64,000 bases of DNA. It comes from Pseudomonas marginalis (GTDB lineage Bacteria; Pseudomonadota; Gammaproteobacteria; Pseudomonadales; Pseudomonadaceae). Made by a program: the position numbers and the translations under genes. How positions within the stretch are numbered: position 1 is the stretch's first letter; every line of letters begins with the position of its first letter. Under the pieces are notes generated by a model. The model was not told where the DNA came from. It worked only from the letters and a program-made list of their open reading frames with translations, and did not search any database. The stretch spans positions 1 through 64,000 of the forward strand of contig NZ_LKEG01000049.1 of assembly GCF_001645105.1 (NCBI RefSeq), written 5' to 3'. This document shows positions 44,439 through 52,582 of the stretch, piece by piece.

Positions 44439-45897
44439 ACCATTGACCGAGCGCCGTCGGCGCTTCCCGGTGCCGCGCTCGCTGTTGGGGCGCATGCTGC
44501 TGCTGACGCTGCTGGCCGTGTTGTTTGCCCAGGCGCTGTCCAGTGTGATCTGGGTGTCGCAGTTGCGTGCCACCCAGCTCGAAGGGCTGGTCACCAGCGC
44601 CCGCAGCCTGGCGCATTCGATGACCGCCAGCGTGAGTTACTTCCGTTCGTTGCCGGTGGCGTATCGGCCGTTGGTGCTGGACCAATTGCGCAGCATGGGC
44701 GGCACGCGTTTTGTGGTGACCCTCAATGATCGTCCGCTGGACATGGCCATCCTGCCGCAGACCCCGCGTAAACAGGCGGTGCTCGAGGCGGTGGACGAGG
44801 TGTTGAAACAAACCCTCGGCGCCGATGTGCACATGTCGGTGGAGTTCGTCAGCGCCGAAGACCTGCGTATCTTCAACGCCGGCCTGAAACTCGATGAACT
44901 GCCGCGCTCCTGGGCGCACTACGCCCTGACCCTGGAACCGGTGAACCCGCCGGTGCTGGTCACCCAGATCCAACTCGCCCAGGGCGAATGGCTGTACATC
45001 GCCTCGCTGTTGCCCGAGCCCTACACCAGCCTTGAAGAACAAGGCCTGCCGTCCCAGCAAGTGTGGTTTATCGTGCTGACCAGCGGTTTCCTGCTGCTGT
45101 TTATCGGGTTGCTGGTGCACTGGCAGAGCCGGCCGCTCAAGCGCCTGGCGCGGGCGGCGCGGGACATGTCCCTGGGGGCCGATGTTGAGCCGGTGGCCGA
45201 AGGCGGCGGCAGCGAAGTGGTGGAAGTAGGGCGTGCGTTCAATGCGATGCGCGAGCGCATCAGCCGCTACCTGACCGAACGCAGCCAATTGTTCAGTGCG
45301 ATCTCCCACGACTTGCGCACGCCGATCACCCGCCTGCGCCTGCGCGTGGAATTGCTTGAAGACGAAAACCTGCAAGCCAAGTTTGGCCGCGACCTGGATG
45401 AGTTGGAGTTGCTGGTGAAGGGCGCGCTGCAATGTGTGAAAGACACCGATATCCACGAAAACATCGAGCCGGTCGACCTCAACCACGTGCTCGACTGCCT
45501 GGTGGAGCCGTATCTGGCGCCTAACGGAAATGGCCGCGTGACTCAACATGGCCGCGCCCTGACCACTTATCCGGGCAAGCCGCTGGCGCTCAAGCGTTGC
45601 ATCGGCAACTTGATCGACAACGCCTTGAAGTACGGGCAGAACGCGCATTTGCACATCGAGGACGATGGCGCGGAGTTCATCCTGCACGTGGATGACGAAG
45701 GCCCCGGCGTGCCGGAGCAGCGGTTGGAGCAGGTGTTCGAACCGCACTTCCGCCTGGCCGGGCAGCAGCAGGGTTACGGCTTGGGCTTGGGGATTGCGCG
45801 CAATATTGCGCATAGCCATGGCGGCGAAGTGAGTTTGCAGAATCTGCGCGAGGGTGGGTTGCGGGTCACCCTGCAACTACCGCGCGGCTTAGACTGA
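44428..45897 (+). CDS. gtrS: Sensor histidine kinase GtrS
   Basis: A 489-residue kinase with TM1 (MLLLTLLAVLFAQALSSVIWV, about 23-43), a periplasmic sensor of about 165 residues, TM2 (VWFIVLTSGFLLLFIGLLVHW, 212-232), HAMP, an H-box AISHDLRTP with H294, and ATPase boxes (VDDEGPGVPEQ, GYGLGLGIARN). In P. aeruginosa GtrS binds 2-ketogluconate and 6-phosphogluconate. It overlaps gltR by 11 bp. The ATG at 44428 is chosen because upstream alternatives lie deep inside gltR. Confidence 0.92.
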   Translation: MPTEPLTERRRRFPVPRSLLGRMLLLTLLAVLFAQALSSVIWVSQLRATQLEGLVTSARSLAHSMTASVSYFRSLPVAYRPLVLDQLRSMGGTRFVVTLNDRPLDMAILPQTPRKQAVLEAVDEVLKQTLGADVHMSVEFVSAEDLRIFNAGLKLDELPRSWAHYALTLEPVNPPVLVTQIQLAQGEWLYIASLLPEPYTSLEEQGLPSQQVWFIVLTSGFLLLFIGLLVHWQSRPLKRLARAARDMSLGADVEPVAEGGGSEVVEVGRAFNAMRERISRYLTERSQLFSAISHDLRTPITRLRLRVELLEDENLQAKFGRDLDELELLVKGALQCVKDTDIHENIEPVDLNHVLDCLVEPYLAPNGNGRVTQHGRALTTYPGKPLALKRCIGNLIDNALKYGQNAHLHIEDDGAEFILHVDDEGPGVPEQRLEQVFEPHFRLAGQQQGYGLGLGIARNIAHSHGGEVSLQNLREGGLRVTLQLPRGLD

Positions 45898-45913
45898 ACA
45901 CAAGCGGTCAACG

Positions 45914-46003
45914 TGTGGGAGGGGGCTTGCCCCCGATGACAGTGTGTCAGTCAGCTTAGTCTGTATCTGACCCACCGCAATCGGGGGCAAGCCCCCTCCC
46001 ACA
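45914..46003. repeat. REP doublet (GTGGGAGGGGGC class)
   Basis: 23-bp arms at 45914-45936 and 45981-46003 are exact reverse complements (TGTGGGAGGGGGCTTGCCCC core). It lies between the convergent gtrS and AraC-family genes. Confidence 0.9.
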
Positions 46004-46020
46004 TTTTGATCTTCATTGGT

Positions 46021-46950
46021 TCAGATGCTCTGGCGCAACCGCGCCAGGTCACGCAATGGCGGCGCACCAAAAAGCCGGCTGTACTCGCGGCTGAACTGCG
46101 ACGGGCTTTCATACCCCACGCGATACCCCGCCGCCGACGCTTCCAACCCTTCGGCAATCATCAATCGCCGGGCCTCCTGCAAGCGCAGTTGCTTCTGATA
46201 TTGCAGCGGACTCATGGCGGTGATTGCTTTGAAGCGGTGGTGCAAGGTCGAGACGCTCAGGTTCACTTCCTTGGCCAGGTCATCGATGCGCAGCGGTTGT
46301 TCGTAGTTGCCATTCAACCACTTGATCGCCTGGCTGACGCGATGGCTCTGACTGTTGGCCACGGCAATTTCATACAGCCGATAACCCTGCGGGCCCCGCA
46401 GCAGGCGATAGAGAATTTCCCGGTTGATCAATGGCGCGAGCATCGCGATATCTTTGGGCGTATCGAGCAGGCGCGCCAGGCGCAGCACGGCGTCGAGCAA
46501 TTGGGTGTCGATACGGTCCACGTACATGCCACGGGAGGTTGGACGCGTCGGCACGCCCATCGGGCCGGCTTCGGCAATCAAGGCGGTGAGCTGGGCCGGG
46601 TCGATGTTGATGCGTACTGACAGGTTCGGGTCTTGCGGGGTGGCATCAATGATCCGCCCGGCCACCGGCATGGCCACCGAAAAGACTAAATAGTTGAGCG
46701 GGTCGTAGGCGAAGATTTCGTCAGCCAGGCGCACTTCCTTGCTGCCGCTGGCCAGAATGCACAGGGCCGGCTCGACCAGCACCGGCATGAAGTCGCGCGG
46801 CGTGTTGTGGCGGTTCAGGTACAGCGTCGTGATGGCCGTGCCGTAGGAGCCTTCTTCCCAGGTATGCCGGTGCACGATACTGGCCAGCTCGGCGCGCTGT
46901 TTTTCCATCTCGGCATCGAGGGGGATGGATTTGGATTCGGGCGACGGCAT
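46021..46950 (-). CDS. AraC-family transcriptional regulator
   Basis: The 309-residue regulator has an N-terminal AraC_N-type sensing domain (TLYLNRHNTPRDFMPVLVEPALCILASGSKEV ...) and a C-terminal AraC DNA-binding domain. Its first HTH is LRIDDLAKEVNLSVSTLHHRFKAITAMSPLQYQKQLRLQEARRLM and its second includes ASAAGYRVGYESPSQFSREYSRLFGAPP. This subfamily often sits next to oxidoreductase genes and controls them; here a small monooxygenase gene is divergent. An 11-bp inverted repeat in the gap could be its target. The inducer is unknown. Confidence 0.9.
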   Translation of the reverse strand: MPSPESKSIPLDAEMEKQRAELASIVHRHTWEEGSYGTAITTLYLNRHNTPRDFMPVLVEPALCILASGSKEVRLADEIFAYDPLNYLVFSVAMPVAGRIIDATPQDPNLSVRINIDPAQLTALIAEAGPMGVPTRPTSRGMYVDRIDTQLLDAVLRLARLLDTPKDIAMLAPLINREILYRLLRGPQGYRLYEIAVANSQSHRVSQAIKWLNGNYEQPLRIDDLAKEVNLSVSTLHHRFKAITAMSPLQYQKQLRLQEARRLMIAEGLEASAAGYRVGYESPSQFSREYSRLFGAPPLRDLARLRQSI

Positions 46951-47023
46951 GGGGCGTCCTCTACAGGCTGCGGTGATGGGGGCAAGCTTAGCGGCGACGG
47001 TTCAAACAGTGTTACGTCGATTC

Positions 47024-47034
47024 TGCACAATCCT
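47024..47034. promoter_or_regulatory. Long-range inverted repeat, left half
   Basis: TGCACAATCCT is the exact reverse complement of AGGATTGTGCA at 47153-47163. It lies 74 bp before the AraC-type gene in a 328-bp gap that holds no gene. Confidence 0.55.
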
Positions 47035-47152
47035 TGCCTGATCCTGCGCCATATCGTGAATCAGGCAAGCAGCTGGCCTGTCATCTCCCTGAAACACGGC
47101 GTTTGCCCGTGGAATAAAGCCCTGGGCCGAACGTCCTCTCTACGCTTCTCGC

Positions 47153-47163
47153 AGGATTGTGCA
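47153..47163. promoter_or_regulatory. Long-range inverted repeat, right half
   Basis: AGGATTGTGCA, centre-to-centre 129 bp from its mirror copy. It lies 116 bp before the monooxygenase gene. The arrangement would suit an AraC-family protein bound at both divergent promoters. Confidence 0.55.
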
Positions 47164-47278
47164 ATAAGCCGGCAGGAATCGACTAACCGCGTGCTCACCC
47201 GCGCCGTTATCTTTGATCCTGTGGCAACACACCCTCACAGTGCTTGCCGAGCATCACTTCTCAACGGGAGAGTCGAAC

Positions 47279-47620
47279 ATGTCCACCCCCATTCCCGCGA
47301 GCCATATGGCCTTTATCCGCGCCCGCACCGGGTGCAGCACCGAACTCGGTGCACGCTTGAGCAGTTTGATCGAACCCGGCCGCCAGGCTCAGGGTTGCCT
47401 GCAATTCTCGTTGCAGCATTCCCAGGTCGACCCTGATGTCTGGCTGATCTCCGGTTTCTGGAGCAGCGAGCAGGCGATGAGCGCCTACTTCGACTCTCCG
47501 GCCCTGATGATCTTTACCGAGCTGTTGAACGACATGGTCGTGCGCAGCATGGACTTCCAGACCTTCACCGATGCATCCGCCGCGAATGCCTACGGCGAGT
47601 ACCTGCAACTCGCCGGCTGA
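47279..47620 (+). CDS. Small antibiotic-biosynthesis-monooxygenase (ABM) domain protein
   Basis: The 113-residue protein has a single ABM-like ferredoxin fold: MAFIRARTGCSTELGARLSSLIEP, then GCLQFSLQHSQVDPDVWLISGFWSSEQAMSAYFDSPALMIFTELL. Such proteins are cofactor-free monooxygenases or haem/quinone-related enzymes; YgiN is a relative. GGGAG lies upstream of the ATG at 47279. It is divergent from the AraC regulator and probably its target. The substrate is not known. Confidence 0.82.
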   Translation: MSTPIPASHMAFIRARTGCSTELGARLSSLIEPGRQAQGCLQFSLQHSQVDPDVWLISGFWSSEQAMSAYFDSPALMIFTELLNDMVVRSMDFQTFTDASAANAYGEYLQLAG

Positions 47621-47664
47621 TCAGGTTTAGAATGGCCGACTTTCCATTGGCCAGGACCTGCAAC

Positions 47665-47910
47665 ATGGCACGTAAACAATTTGCCCACCACGAAGCCGTA
47701 TCCGCCGTAGTACCGGGTGAAGGTGGCTACAGCGCCGCCGTCGCCGTCAAGGCACTGGATGGCATGGGCGCACCGAAGTTTCACAAGATCCTTGATGGAC
47801 AGACGTTCAAGACCGCTTCTGACGCCGACGATGCAGCGACGGTGCAATTGGAGCGATTGGTCGATGTGGACGAAGACGGTCAACTGACCTGGGCAGCCGC
47901 CGCAAACTAA
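47665..47910 (+). CDS. Small conserved hypothetical protein
   Basis: An 81-residue soluble product (MARKQFAHHEAVSAVVPGEGG ...) with AGGA upstream of the ATG, 44 bp after the monooxygenase gene. It is Ala- and Asp-rich in its second half (ASDADDAATVQLERLVDVDEDG) with no signal, helix span or known motif. I do not recognise a family. It could be cotranscribed with the monooxygenase gene. Confidence 0.65.
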   Translation: MARKQFAHHEAVSAVVPGEGGYSAAVAVKALDGMGAPKFHKILDGQTFKTASDADDAATVQLERLVDVDEDGQLTWAAAAN

Positions 47911-47917
47911 ACCACAC

Positions 47918-48004
47918 GTGGGAGGGGGCTTGCTCCCGATAGCGGTGTATCAGCTAAAGGTTTGCTGATTGACCCCCTGCTATCGGGAGCAAGCCCCCTC
48001 CCAC
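47918..48004. repeat. REP doublet (GTGGGAGGGGGC class)
   Basis: 25-bp arms at 47918-47942 and 47980-48004 are exact reverse complements with the GCTTGCTCCC variant core. It lies between the convergent small gene and flavin reductase gene. Confidence 0.9.
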
Positions 48005-48024
48005 AGTGTTGACGGCATTTTCAG

Positions 48025-48657
48025 TCAGGGTTTGGTGGCACCTGGCCGGTACATCTTGAACAGCGCCTCCGGCCCCAACTGGAAGTAATCCGCCGGGCCA
48101 CCACCGCGCAAAATCGGCTCGGCGGCGGCGGTGTCGTAGACCCCATCCTTGAGCAGCCACTTGGCGATGTGCACCGCGACCACCTCGCCCAGCACCAGCC
48201 AACTCGGCACCAACGCTTTGTCCGCACGTTGCAACTGGATGATCTGCGTCACCTTGCACTCGAAAGACACCGGGCTCTCGCCCACCCGTGGCACGCCAAC
48301 GATCTTGGAAGCCACCGGCGTCAGGCCGGACAACTCGAACTCGTTGACCTCGGGGGAAACGGCGGCGCAACTCTGGTTCATCTGCTCGGCCAGCGGGCGG
48401 GTCGCCAGGTTCCACACAAACTCGCCGGTCTGTTCGATGTTGTTCAGGCTGTCTTTGCGCCCGACACTGGAAAACCCGATGATCGGCGGAATGTAGTTGA
48501 ACGCATTGAAGAAGCTGTAGGGCGCCAGGTTCAGGCGGCCTTCACTGTCGTGTGACGAAATCCAGCCGATCGGCCGTGGCCCGACGATGGCATTGAACGG
48601 GTCATGGGGCAGGCCGTGGCCGTTGGCGGGTTCGTAGAAGTGGATATCGTCGGACAT
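48025..48657 (-). CDS. Flavin reductase-like domain protein
   Basis: The 210-residue protein has the FMN-binding split-barrel fold of the flavin reductase-like family: FNAIVGPRPIGWISSHDSEGRLNLAPYSFFNAFNYIPPIIGFSSVG, then EFVWNLATRPLAEQMN and FECKVTQIIQL. Such proteins bind FMN and reduce flavins or act as oxidoreductases on small aromatics. ATG at 48657 has AGGAA upstream; the Met codons up to 48765 add an unconserved stretch. No partner monooxygenase is adjacent. Confidence 0.87.
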   Translation of the reverse strand: MSDDIHFYEPANGHGLPHDPFNAIVGPRPIGWISSHDSEGRLNLAPYSFFNAFNYIPPIIGFSSVGRKDSLNNIEQTGEFVWNLATRPLAEQMNQSCAAVSPEVNEFELSGLTPVASKIVGVPRVGESPVSFECKVTQIIQLQRADKALVPSWLVLGEVVAVHIAKWLLKDGVYDTAAAEPILRGGGPADYFQLGPEALFKMYRPGATKP

Positions 48658-48833
48658 GGCCGGGTTCCTGCTGTTGGCTTCGTTGAGGTGGCCATACTGC
48701 AACCCAAGGCGGCTAATTTCCATCGGCGATATGGAATTTTCATTCCTCGCCCACCTATTTTTCACAGTTCCCCGTTCAGTCTGCGCCCAAGGTCGACACC
48801 CCCATAAGACTGAACCTTGGAGCCTTCTACCGC

Positions 48834-49589
48834 ATGAACAAACTTCCTCAGATCACCCTCGCGTTCTGGGTCATGAAAATCTGCGCAACCACCCTAGGCG
48901 AAACCGCCGGGGATTTGCTGTCGATGACGCTGAATGTCGGTTATGCCATCAGCTCAATGATCCTGATCAGCGTGTTCCTGGTCACCTTGGTGACGCAACT
49001 CTGGTCCAAAACCTACAACCCCGTGCTCTACTGGATCGTGATCCTGTCCACCAGCACCGCCGGCACTACGATGTCGGACTTCATGGACCGCACCCTCGGC
49101 CTGGGCTACGCCACGGGGTCGATGATCCTGATTGTGATCCTGATGATCATCTTTGCCGTGTGGCACCTCAGTGGTGACTCGCTGAACGTGAACAAGGTGC
49201 AGACCTTCCGAGGTGAGTTGTTCTACTGGATGGCGATCCTGTTCTCCAACACCTTGGGCACGGCCTTGGGCGATTTCCTCGCGGACGATTCGGGGCTTGG
49301 TTTTGGCGGTGGCGCCTTGTTGATCGGCTCGACCATCGCCGCGGTGGTGGCGCTCAAGTACTTCACCCGGATCTCGTCGGTGCTGTTGTTCTGGGTGGCG
49401 TTTGTGTTGACGCGGCCATTCGGCGCAACACTGGGGGACTTTCTCACCAAGCCCCATGAAAAGGGCGGATTGGACTTTGGCACGGTGGGGTCGTCGGCGG
49501 TGTTGGCGGGTGTGTTGCTGGTGATGATTGTGGCTGCATCGTATGCGCAGCGGCGGTATGGGCAGCGTGAGGTTGCGGAACTGTCCTGA
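48834..49589 (+). CDS. Multi-pass membrane protein of four similar units (COG4705-like)
   Basis: A 251-residue integral membrane protein of unknown function. Four units each begin with a W-containing helix, contain a small-residue turn with an acidic residue, and end in a Gly/Ser helix: TTLGETAGDLLSMTLNVGYAISS, GTTMSDFMDRTLGLGYATGS, GTALGDFLADDSGLGFGGGAL and GATLGDFLTKPHEKGGLDFG. Each unit has two helices, so about eight cross the membrane. The recurring Asp in the membrane suggests an ion- or small-solute carrier, but that is inference. GGAG lies 12 bp before the ATG, rather far. It diverges from the flavin reductase gene and is followed by a terminator. Confidence 0.82.
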   Translation: MNKLPQITLAFWVMKICATTLGETAGDLLSMTLNVGYAISSMILISVFLVTLVTQLWSKTYNPVLYWIVILSTSTAGTTMSDFMDRTLGLGYATGSMILIVILMIIFAVWHLSGDSLNVNKVQTFRGELFYWMAILFSNTLGTALGDFLADDSGLGFGGGALLIGSTIAAVVALKYFTRISSVLLFWVAFVLTRPFGATLGDFLTKPHEKGGLDFGTVGSSAVLAGVLLVMIVAASYAQRRYGQREVAELS

Positions 49590-49594
49590 TCTCA

Positions 49595-49634
49595 CAAAAA
49601 AGGGCTGTGTCATCTGCTGACACAGCCCTTTTTG
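49595..49634. terminator. Bidirectional terminator
   Basis: AAAAAAGGGCTGTGTCA, loop TCTGC, TGACACAGCCCTTTTT. The 17-bp-class stem with A- and T-runs serves both convergent genes, the membrane protein gene and kgtP. Confidence 0.93.
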
Positions 49635-49650
49635 CAGGACTGGCGAAGCG

Positions 49651-50970
49651 TTAGTCAGTGGTGATACGTGAATGCTTGCGCGTGTCCTTCATGGTCACGT
49701 AGACCACCAGCGACACCGCGATGCATGCGGTCACATACCAGTAGTAGCCGGTCTCCATGCCGATGCTCTTGAACCACAGCGCGATGTATTCAGCGGTACC
49801 GCCGAAGATCGACACCGTCAGCGCATATGGCAGGCCCACGCCCAGGGCGCGGATTTCGGTCGGGAACAGTTCGGCTTTCACCACGGCGTTGATCGAGGTG
49901 TAGCCGCTGACGATGATCAGCGCAGCCATGATCAGGAAGAACGCGCCCCACCAGGACTGGATGGTGTGCAGGGTGGTGAGGATCGGCACGGTGAACAGCG
50001 TGCCGAGGATACCGAAGGCGATCAGGATCGGCCGACGGCCTACCTTGTCCGACAGCCCACCGACGATCGGTTGCAGGCACATGAACAGGAACAGCGTCGC
50101 CGCCGAGATGGTGGTGGAGTCGGAAATGCTCATGCCGACGGTGTTCACCAGGTATTTCTGCATGTAGGTGGTGTAGGTGTAGAACGCCAGCGTACCGCCC
50201 ATGGTCAGGCCGACCACGGTCAGCAGTTCCTTGGGGTGGCGCATCAAGGTGCGCATGGCGCTTTCCTTGGCTTTTTCCTTTTTGGTGAACGACTCGGTTT
50301 CTTCCATGCCGCGACGCAGGTACAGCGCGACCACCGCACACAGGGCGCCAATGGCGAACGGGATACGCCAGCCCCAGGCATACAGTTGCTCGGTGGTCAG
50401 CACTTGTTGCAGCACGATCAGTACTGCCAGGGCGATGAGCTGGCCGGAGATCAGGGTCACGTACTGGAAGCTGGAGTAGAAACCGCGACGTTCCTTGGTC
50501 GCCATCTCGCTGAGGTAAGTGGCGGAGGTGCCGTATTCGCCGCCGACCGACAGGCCCTGCAGCAAACGGGCAAATACCAGCAGGATCGGCGCACCGATAC
50601 CGATGATTTCATAGCCAGGGCTCAGGGCAATCAGCAGCGAGCCGAAGCACATCAGGTAGACCGAGGCCATCAAGGCCTTTTTACGTCCGACTTTGTCGGC
50701 ATACAGGCCCATCAGCCAGCCACCGATCGGGCGCATCAGGAAGCCCACGGCGAAGATCGCGGCGGTGTTGAGCAGTTGGGCGGTGGTGTCGCCTTTCGGG
50801 AAGAAGGCTTTGGCGAAGTACAGCGAGAAAGCGGCGTAGACGTACCAGTCGTACCACTCGACCATGTTGCCGACCGATCCGCTGAAGATCGATTTGATCC
50901 GGCTGGACGTGGTGCGCTCTTTCGCCGGCGCAGCCGCCGACCCCAGAGGCAGGGAGTTGGAGTTATCCAT
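49651..50970 (-). CDS. kgtP: MFS metabolite:H+ symporter, KgtP-like (2-oxoglutarate)
   Basis: The 439-residue MHS-family permease has 12 hydrophobic segments and family motifs FSGSVGNMVEWYDWYVYAAFSLYFAK, FLMRPIGGWLMGLYADKVGRKKAL, and GLSVGGEYGTSATYLSEMATKERRGFYSS. The best-known relatives carry alpha-ketoglutarate, other dicarboxylates or shikimate. In P. aeruginosa the KgtP-like PA5530 is controlled by MifSR; here mifRS-like genes lie 286 bp upstream. ATG at 50970 has AAGGA 7 bp upstream. A sigma54 promoter lies 64 bp upstream. Substrate identity is inferred from context. Confidence 0.85.
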   Translation of the reverse strand: MDNSNSLPLGSAAAPAKERTTSSRIKSIFSGSVGNMVEWYDWYVYAAFSLYFAKAFFPKGDTTAQLLNTAAIFAVGFLMRPIGGWLMGLYADKVGRKKALMASVYLMCFGSLLIALSPGYEIIGIGAPILLVFARLLQGLSVGGEYGTSATYLSEMATKERRGFYSSFQYVTLISGQLIALAVLIVLQQVLTTEQLYAWGWRIPFAIGALCAVVALYLRRGMEETESFTKKEKAKESAMRTLMRHPKELLTVVGLTMGGTLAFYTYTTYMQKYLVNTVGMSISDSTTISAATLFLFMCLQPIVGGLSDKVGRRPILIAFGILGTLFTVPILTTLHTIQSWWGAFFLIMAALIIVSGYTSINAVVKAELFPTEIRALGVGLPYALTVSIFGGTAEYIALWFKSIGMETGYYWYVTACIAVSLVVYVTMKDTRKHSRITTD

Positions 50971-51033
50971 TGAAGGATCCTTCATCTAGTTGTTTTTATG
51001 GAGCGTGCTTGAGCACTGCCTGGCTGGGGCTAT

Positions 51034-51049
51034 AGCAGGAGCTGTGCCA
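51034..51049 (-). promoter_or_regulatory. Sigma54 promoter of kgtP
   Basis: Read on the minus strand, TGGCACAGCTCCTGCT has the GG-N10-GC spacing and TGGCAC core of -24/-12 promoters. The sequence ends 64 bp before the kgtP start. The adjacent regulator has the GAFTGA loop required to activate sigma54. Confidence 0.85.
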
Positions 51050-51091
51050 GGTGGGTGAAGGCCCGGAATAGAAGGGTTACAAGATTTTATT

Positions 51092-51138
51092 GAGCGGAAA
51101 GTTGCTGATGATTTTAAGGGGGTGAGCGGAAATCCGCT
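51092..51138. promoter_or_regulatory. Candidate upstream activator sites of kgtP
   Basis: GAGCGGAAA occurs at 51092-51100 and again at 51124-51132, 32 bp apart (three helical turns). The second copy is part of a perfect palindrome AGCGGA-AA-TCCGCT at 51125-51138. They lie 45 to 90 bp upstream of the sigma54 promoter, where NtrC-family activators bind. Confidence 0.55.
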
Positions 51139-51154
51139 TATGGCTGCTGTCCTC

Positions 51155-51226
51155 ATCGGGGGCAAGCCCCCTCCCACATTTTGATTTGTGAACACGCTCA
51201 AGTGTGGGAGGGGGCTTGCCCCCGAT
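51155..51226. repeat. REP doublet (GTGGGAGGGGGC class)
   Basis: 24-bp arms at 51155-51178 and 51203-51226 are exact reverse complements (ATCGGGGGCAAGCCCCCTCC core). It lies between the end of mifR and the kgtP control region. Confidence 0.9.
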
Positions 51227-51256
51227 AGCGGCCTGCCAGTCAACACAACGATTGGC

Positions 51257-52582
51257 CTAGAGAAACATCTCCCGCACCAACCCATGCCGCTGCATCTTTT
51301 CATTGAAGGTGCGCCGCGGCAGTTGCAACTCCGCCAGCACCGCCTTGATATCGCCTTTATGCCGGGTCAACGCGGCCTTCAAGCAATGAGCTTCGAACGC
51401 CTCCTGCTGCGCCGCCAGGGATTGCCCGGCCTCGACGCCTTCCGGTTCCGGGTCGCCAAGCCCCAGCACCTGGCGCTCGGCGACGTTAGCCAGCTCACGC
51501 ACATTGCCCGGCCAGTCGTGACTGAGCAGGCGTCCCAGTTGCGCGCCACTCAGCGGTTCGACGGTGCGGCCCAGGCGATCGGCGGCACTGTGGGTGAAGT
51601 GGTCGAACAGCAACGGGATATCCTCGCGGCGCTCACGCAAAGGCGGCAGGCGCAATTGCGCGACGTTCAAGCGGTAGGCCAAGTCTTCGCGAAAGCGCCC
51701 GGCGCGGGCCTCTTCCAGCAGGTCCGGCTTGGTGGCGGCGATGATGCGCAGGTCCACGTGAATACTGTGGTTGGAGCCCAGCCGCTCCAGCTTCTGCTCC
51801 TGCAGCACGCGCAGCAGTTTCACCTGCTGGGCCAGCGGCATGCTTTCGATTTCATCGAGGAACAGCGTGCCACCGTGGGCGTACTCCAGCTTGCCGATGC
51901 GCTTGCTCTGTGCGCCGGTGAACGCGCCGCTTTCGTGACCGAACAGTTCGGCCTCGAACAATTGCTCGGGAATCGCGGCGCAATTGAGTGCCACAAACGG
52001 CTTTTTCGCGCGCGGGCCAAAATCATGCAGGCAGCGGGCGACCAGCTCCTTGCCGCTGCCGGTCTCTCCACGGATCAGCACGTTGACCGGCAGGCTCGCC
52101 AGGTCCAGCACTTGGCGGCGCAAGGTTTGCAAACCCCGGGACACGCCCAGCAGCGTCGATTCCAACTGCGCCCGATGATCGGCCTGTTGATGCAGGCGTC
52201 GGTTTTCGAGAATCAAGCCACGCTTGTCCAAGGCACGGCGCAGGCTGTTGAGCAAGGCATCGGGGCTGAAGGGTTTTTCCAGGAAGTCGTAGGCACCGTC
52301 GCGCATGGCCTCAACGGCCATCGGCACATCGCCGTGGCCGGTGAGCAGGATGACCGGCAAATCCGCGTCGCGGCGCTGCACCTCGGCCAACAGTTCCAGG
52401 CCGCTGAGGCCGGGCATGCGCACGTCGCTCAGGATCACCCCAGGGAAGTCCTTGGGCAGTCGCGCCAGGCATTCGTCGGCGCGGCTGAACAATTGCACCT
52501 CAAACCCCGACAGGCTCAACCATTGCTCGACGGCTGTGCGAATACTGGCTTCGTCATCGACCACAATCACCGCGTTCAGCAT
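51257..52582 (-). CDS. mifR: Sigma54-dependent response regulator, MifR/DctD type
   Basis: The 441-residue NtrC-family regulator has a receiver (D9-D10, phosphoacceptor D53 in [10 protein letters not shown]), a central AAA+ domain with Walker A GETGSGKE, the sigma54-contact loop [11 protein letters not shown], Walker [12 protein letters not shown], and a C-terminal Fis-type HTH ([21 protein letters not shown]). It should activate kgtP from the -24/-12 promoter. Its start overlaps the sensor kinase gene by 7 bp. The name MifR is preferred because of the KgtP neighbour; DctD is the close alternative. Confidence 0.88.
   Translation of the reverse strand: MLNAVIVVDDEASIRTAVEQWLSLSGFEVQLFSRADECLARLPKDFPGVILSDVRMPGLSGLELLAEVQRRDADLPVILLTGHGDVPMAVEAMRDGAYDFLEKPFSPDALLNSLRRALDKRGLILENRRLHQQADHRAQLESTLLGVSRGLQTLRRQVLDLASLPVNVLIRGETGSGKELVARCLHDFGPRAKKPFVALNCAAIPEQLFEAELFGHESGAFTGAQSKRIGKLEYAHGGTLFLDEIESMPLAQQVKLLRVLQEQKLERLGSNHSIHVDLRIIAATKPDLLEEARAGRFREDLAYRLNVAQLRLPPLRERREDIPLLFDHFTHSAADRLGRTVEPLSGAQLGRLLSHDWPGNVRELANVAERQVLGLGDPEPEGVEAGQSLAAQQEAFEAHCLKAALTRHKGDIKAVLAELQLPRRTFNEKMQRHGLVREMFL

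Noticed and set aside
46951-47278. A possible small gene in the AraC/monooxygenase gap
   Set aside because: Only an in-frame N-terminal extension of the monooxygenase gene without a ribosome-binding site is found; regulatory repeats explain the gap better.
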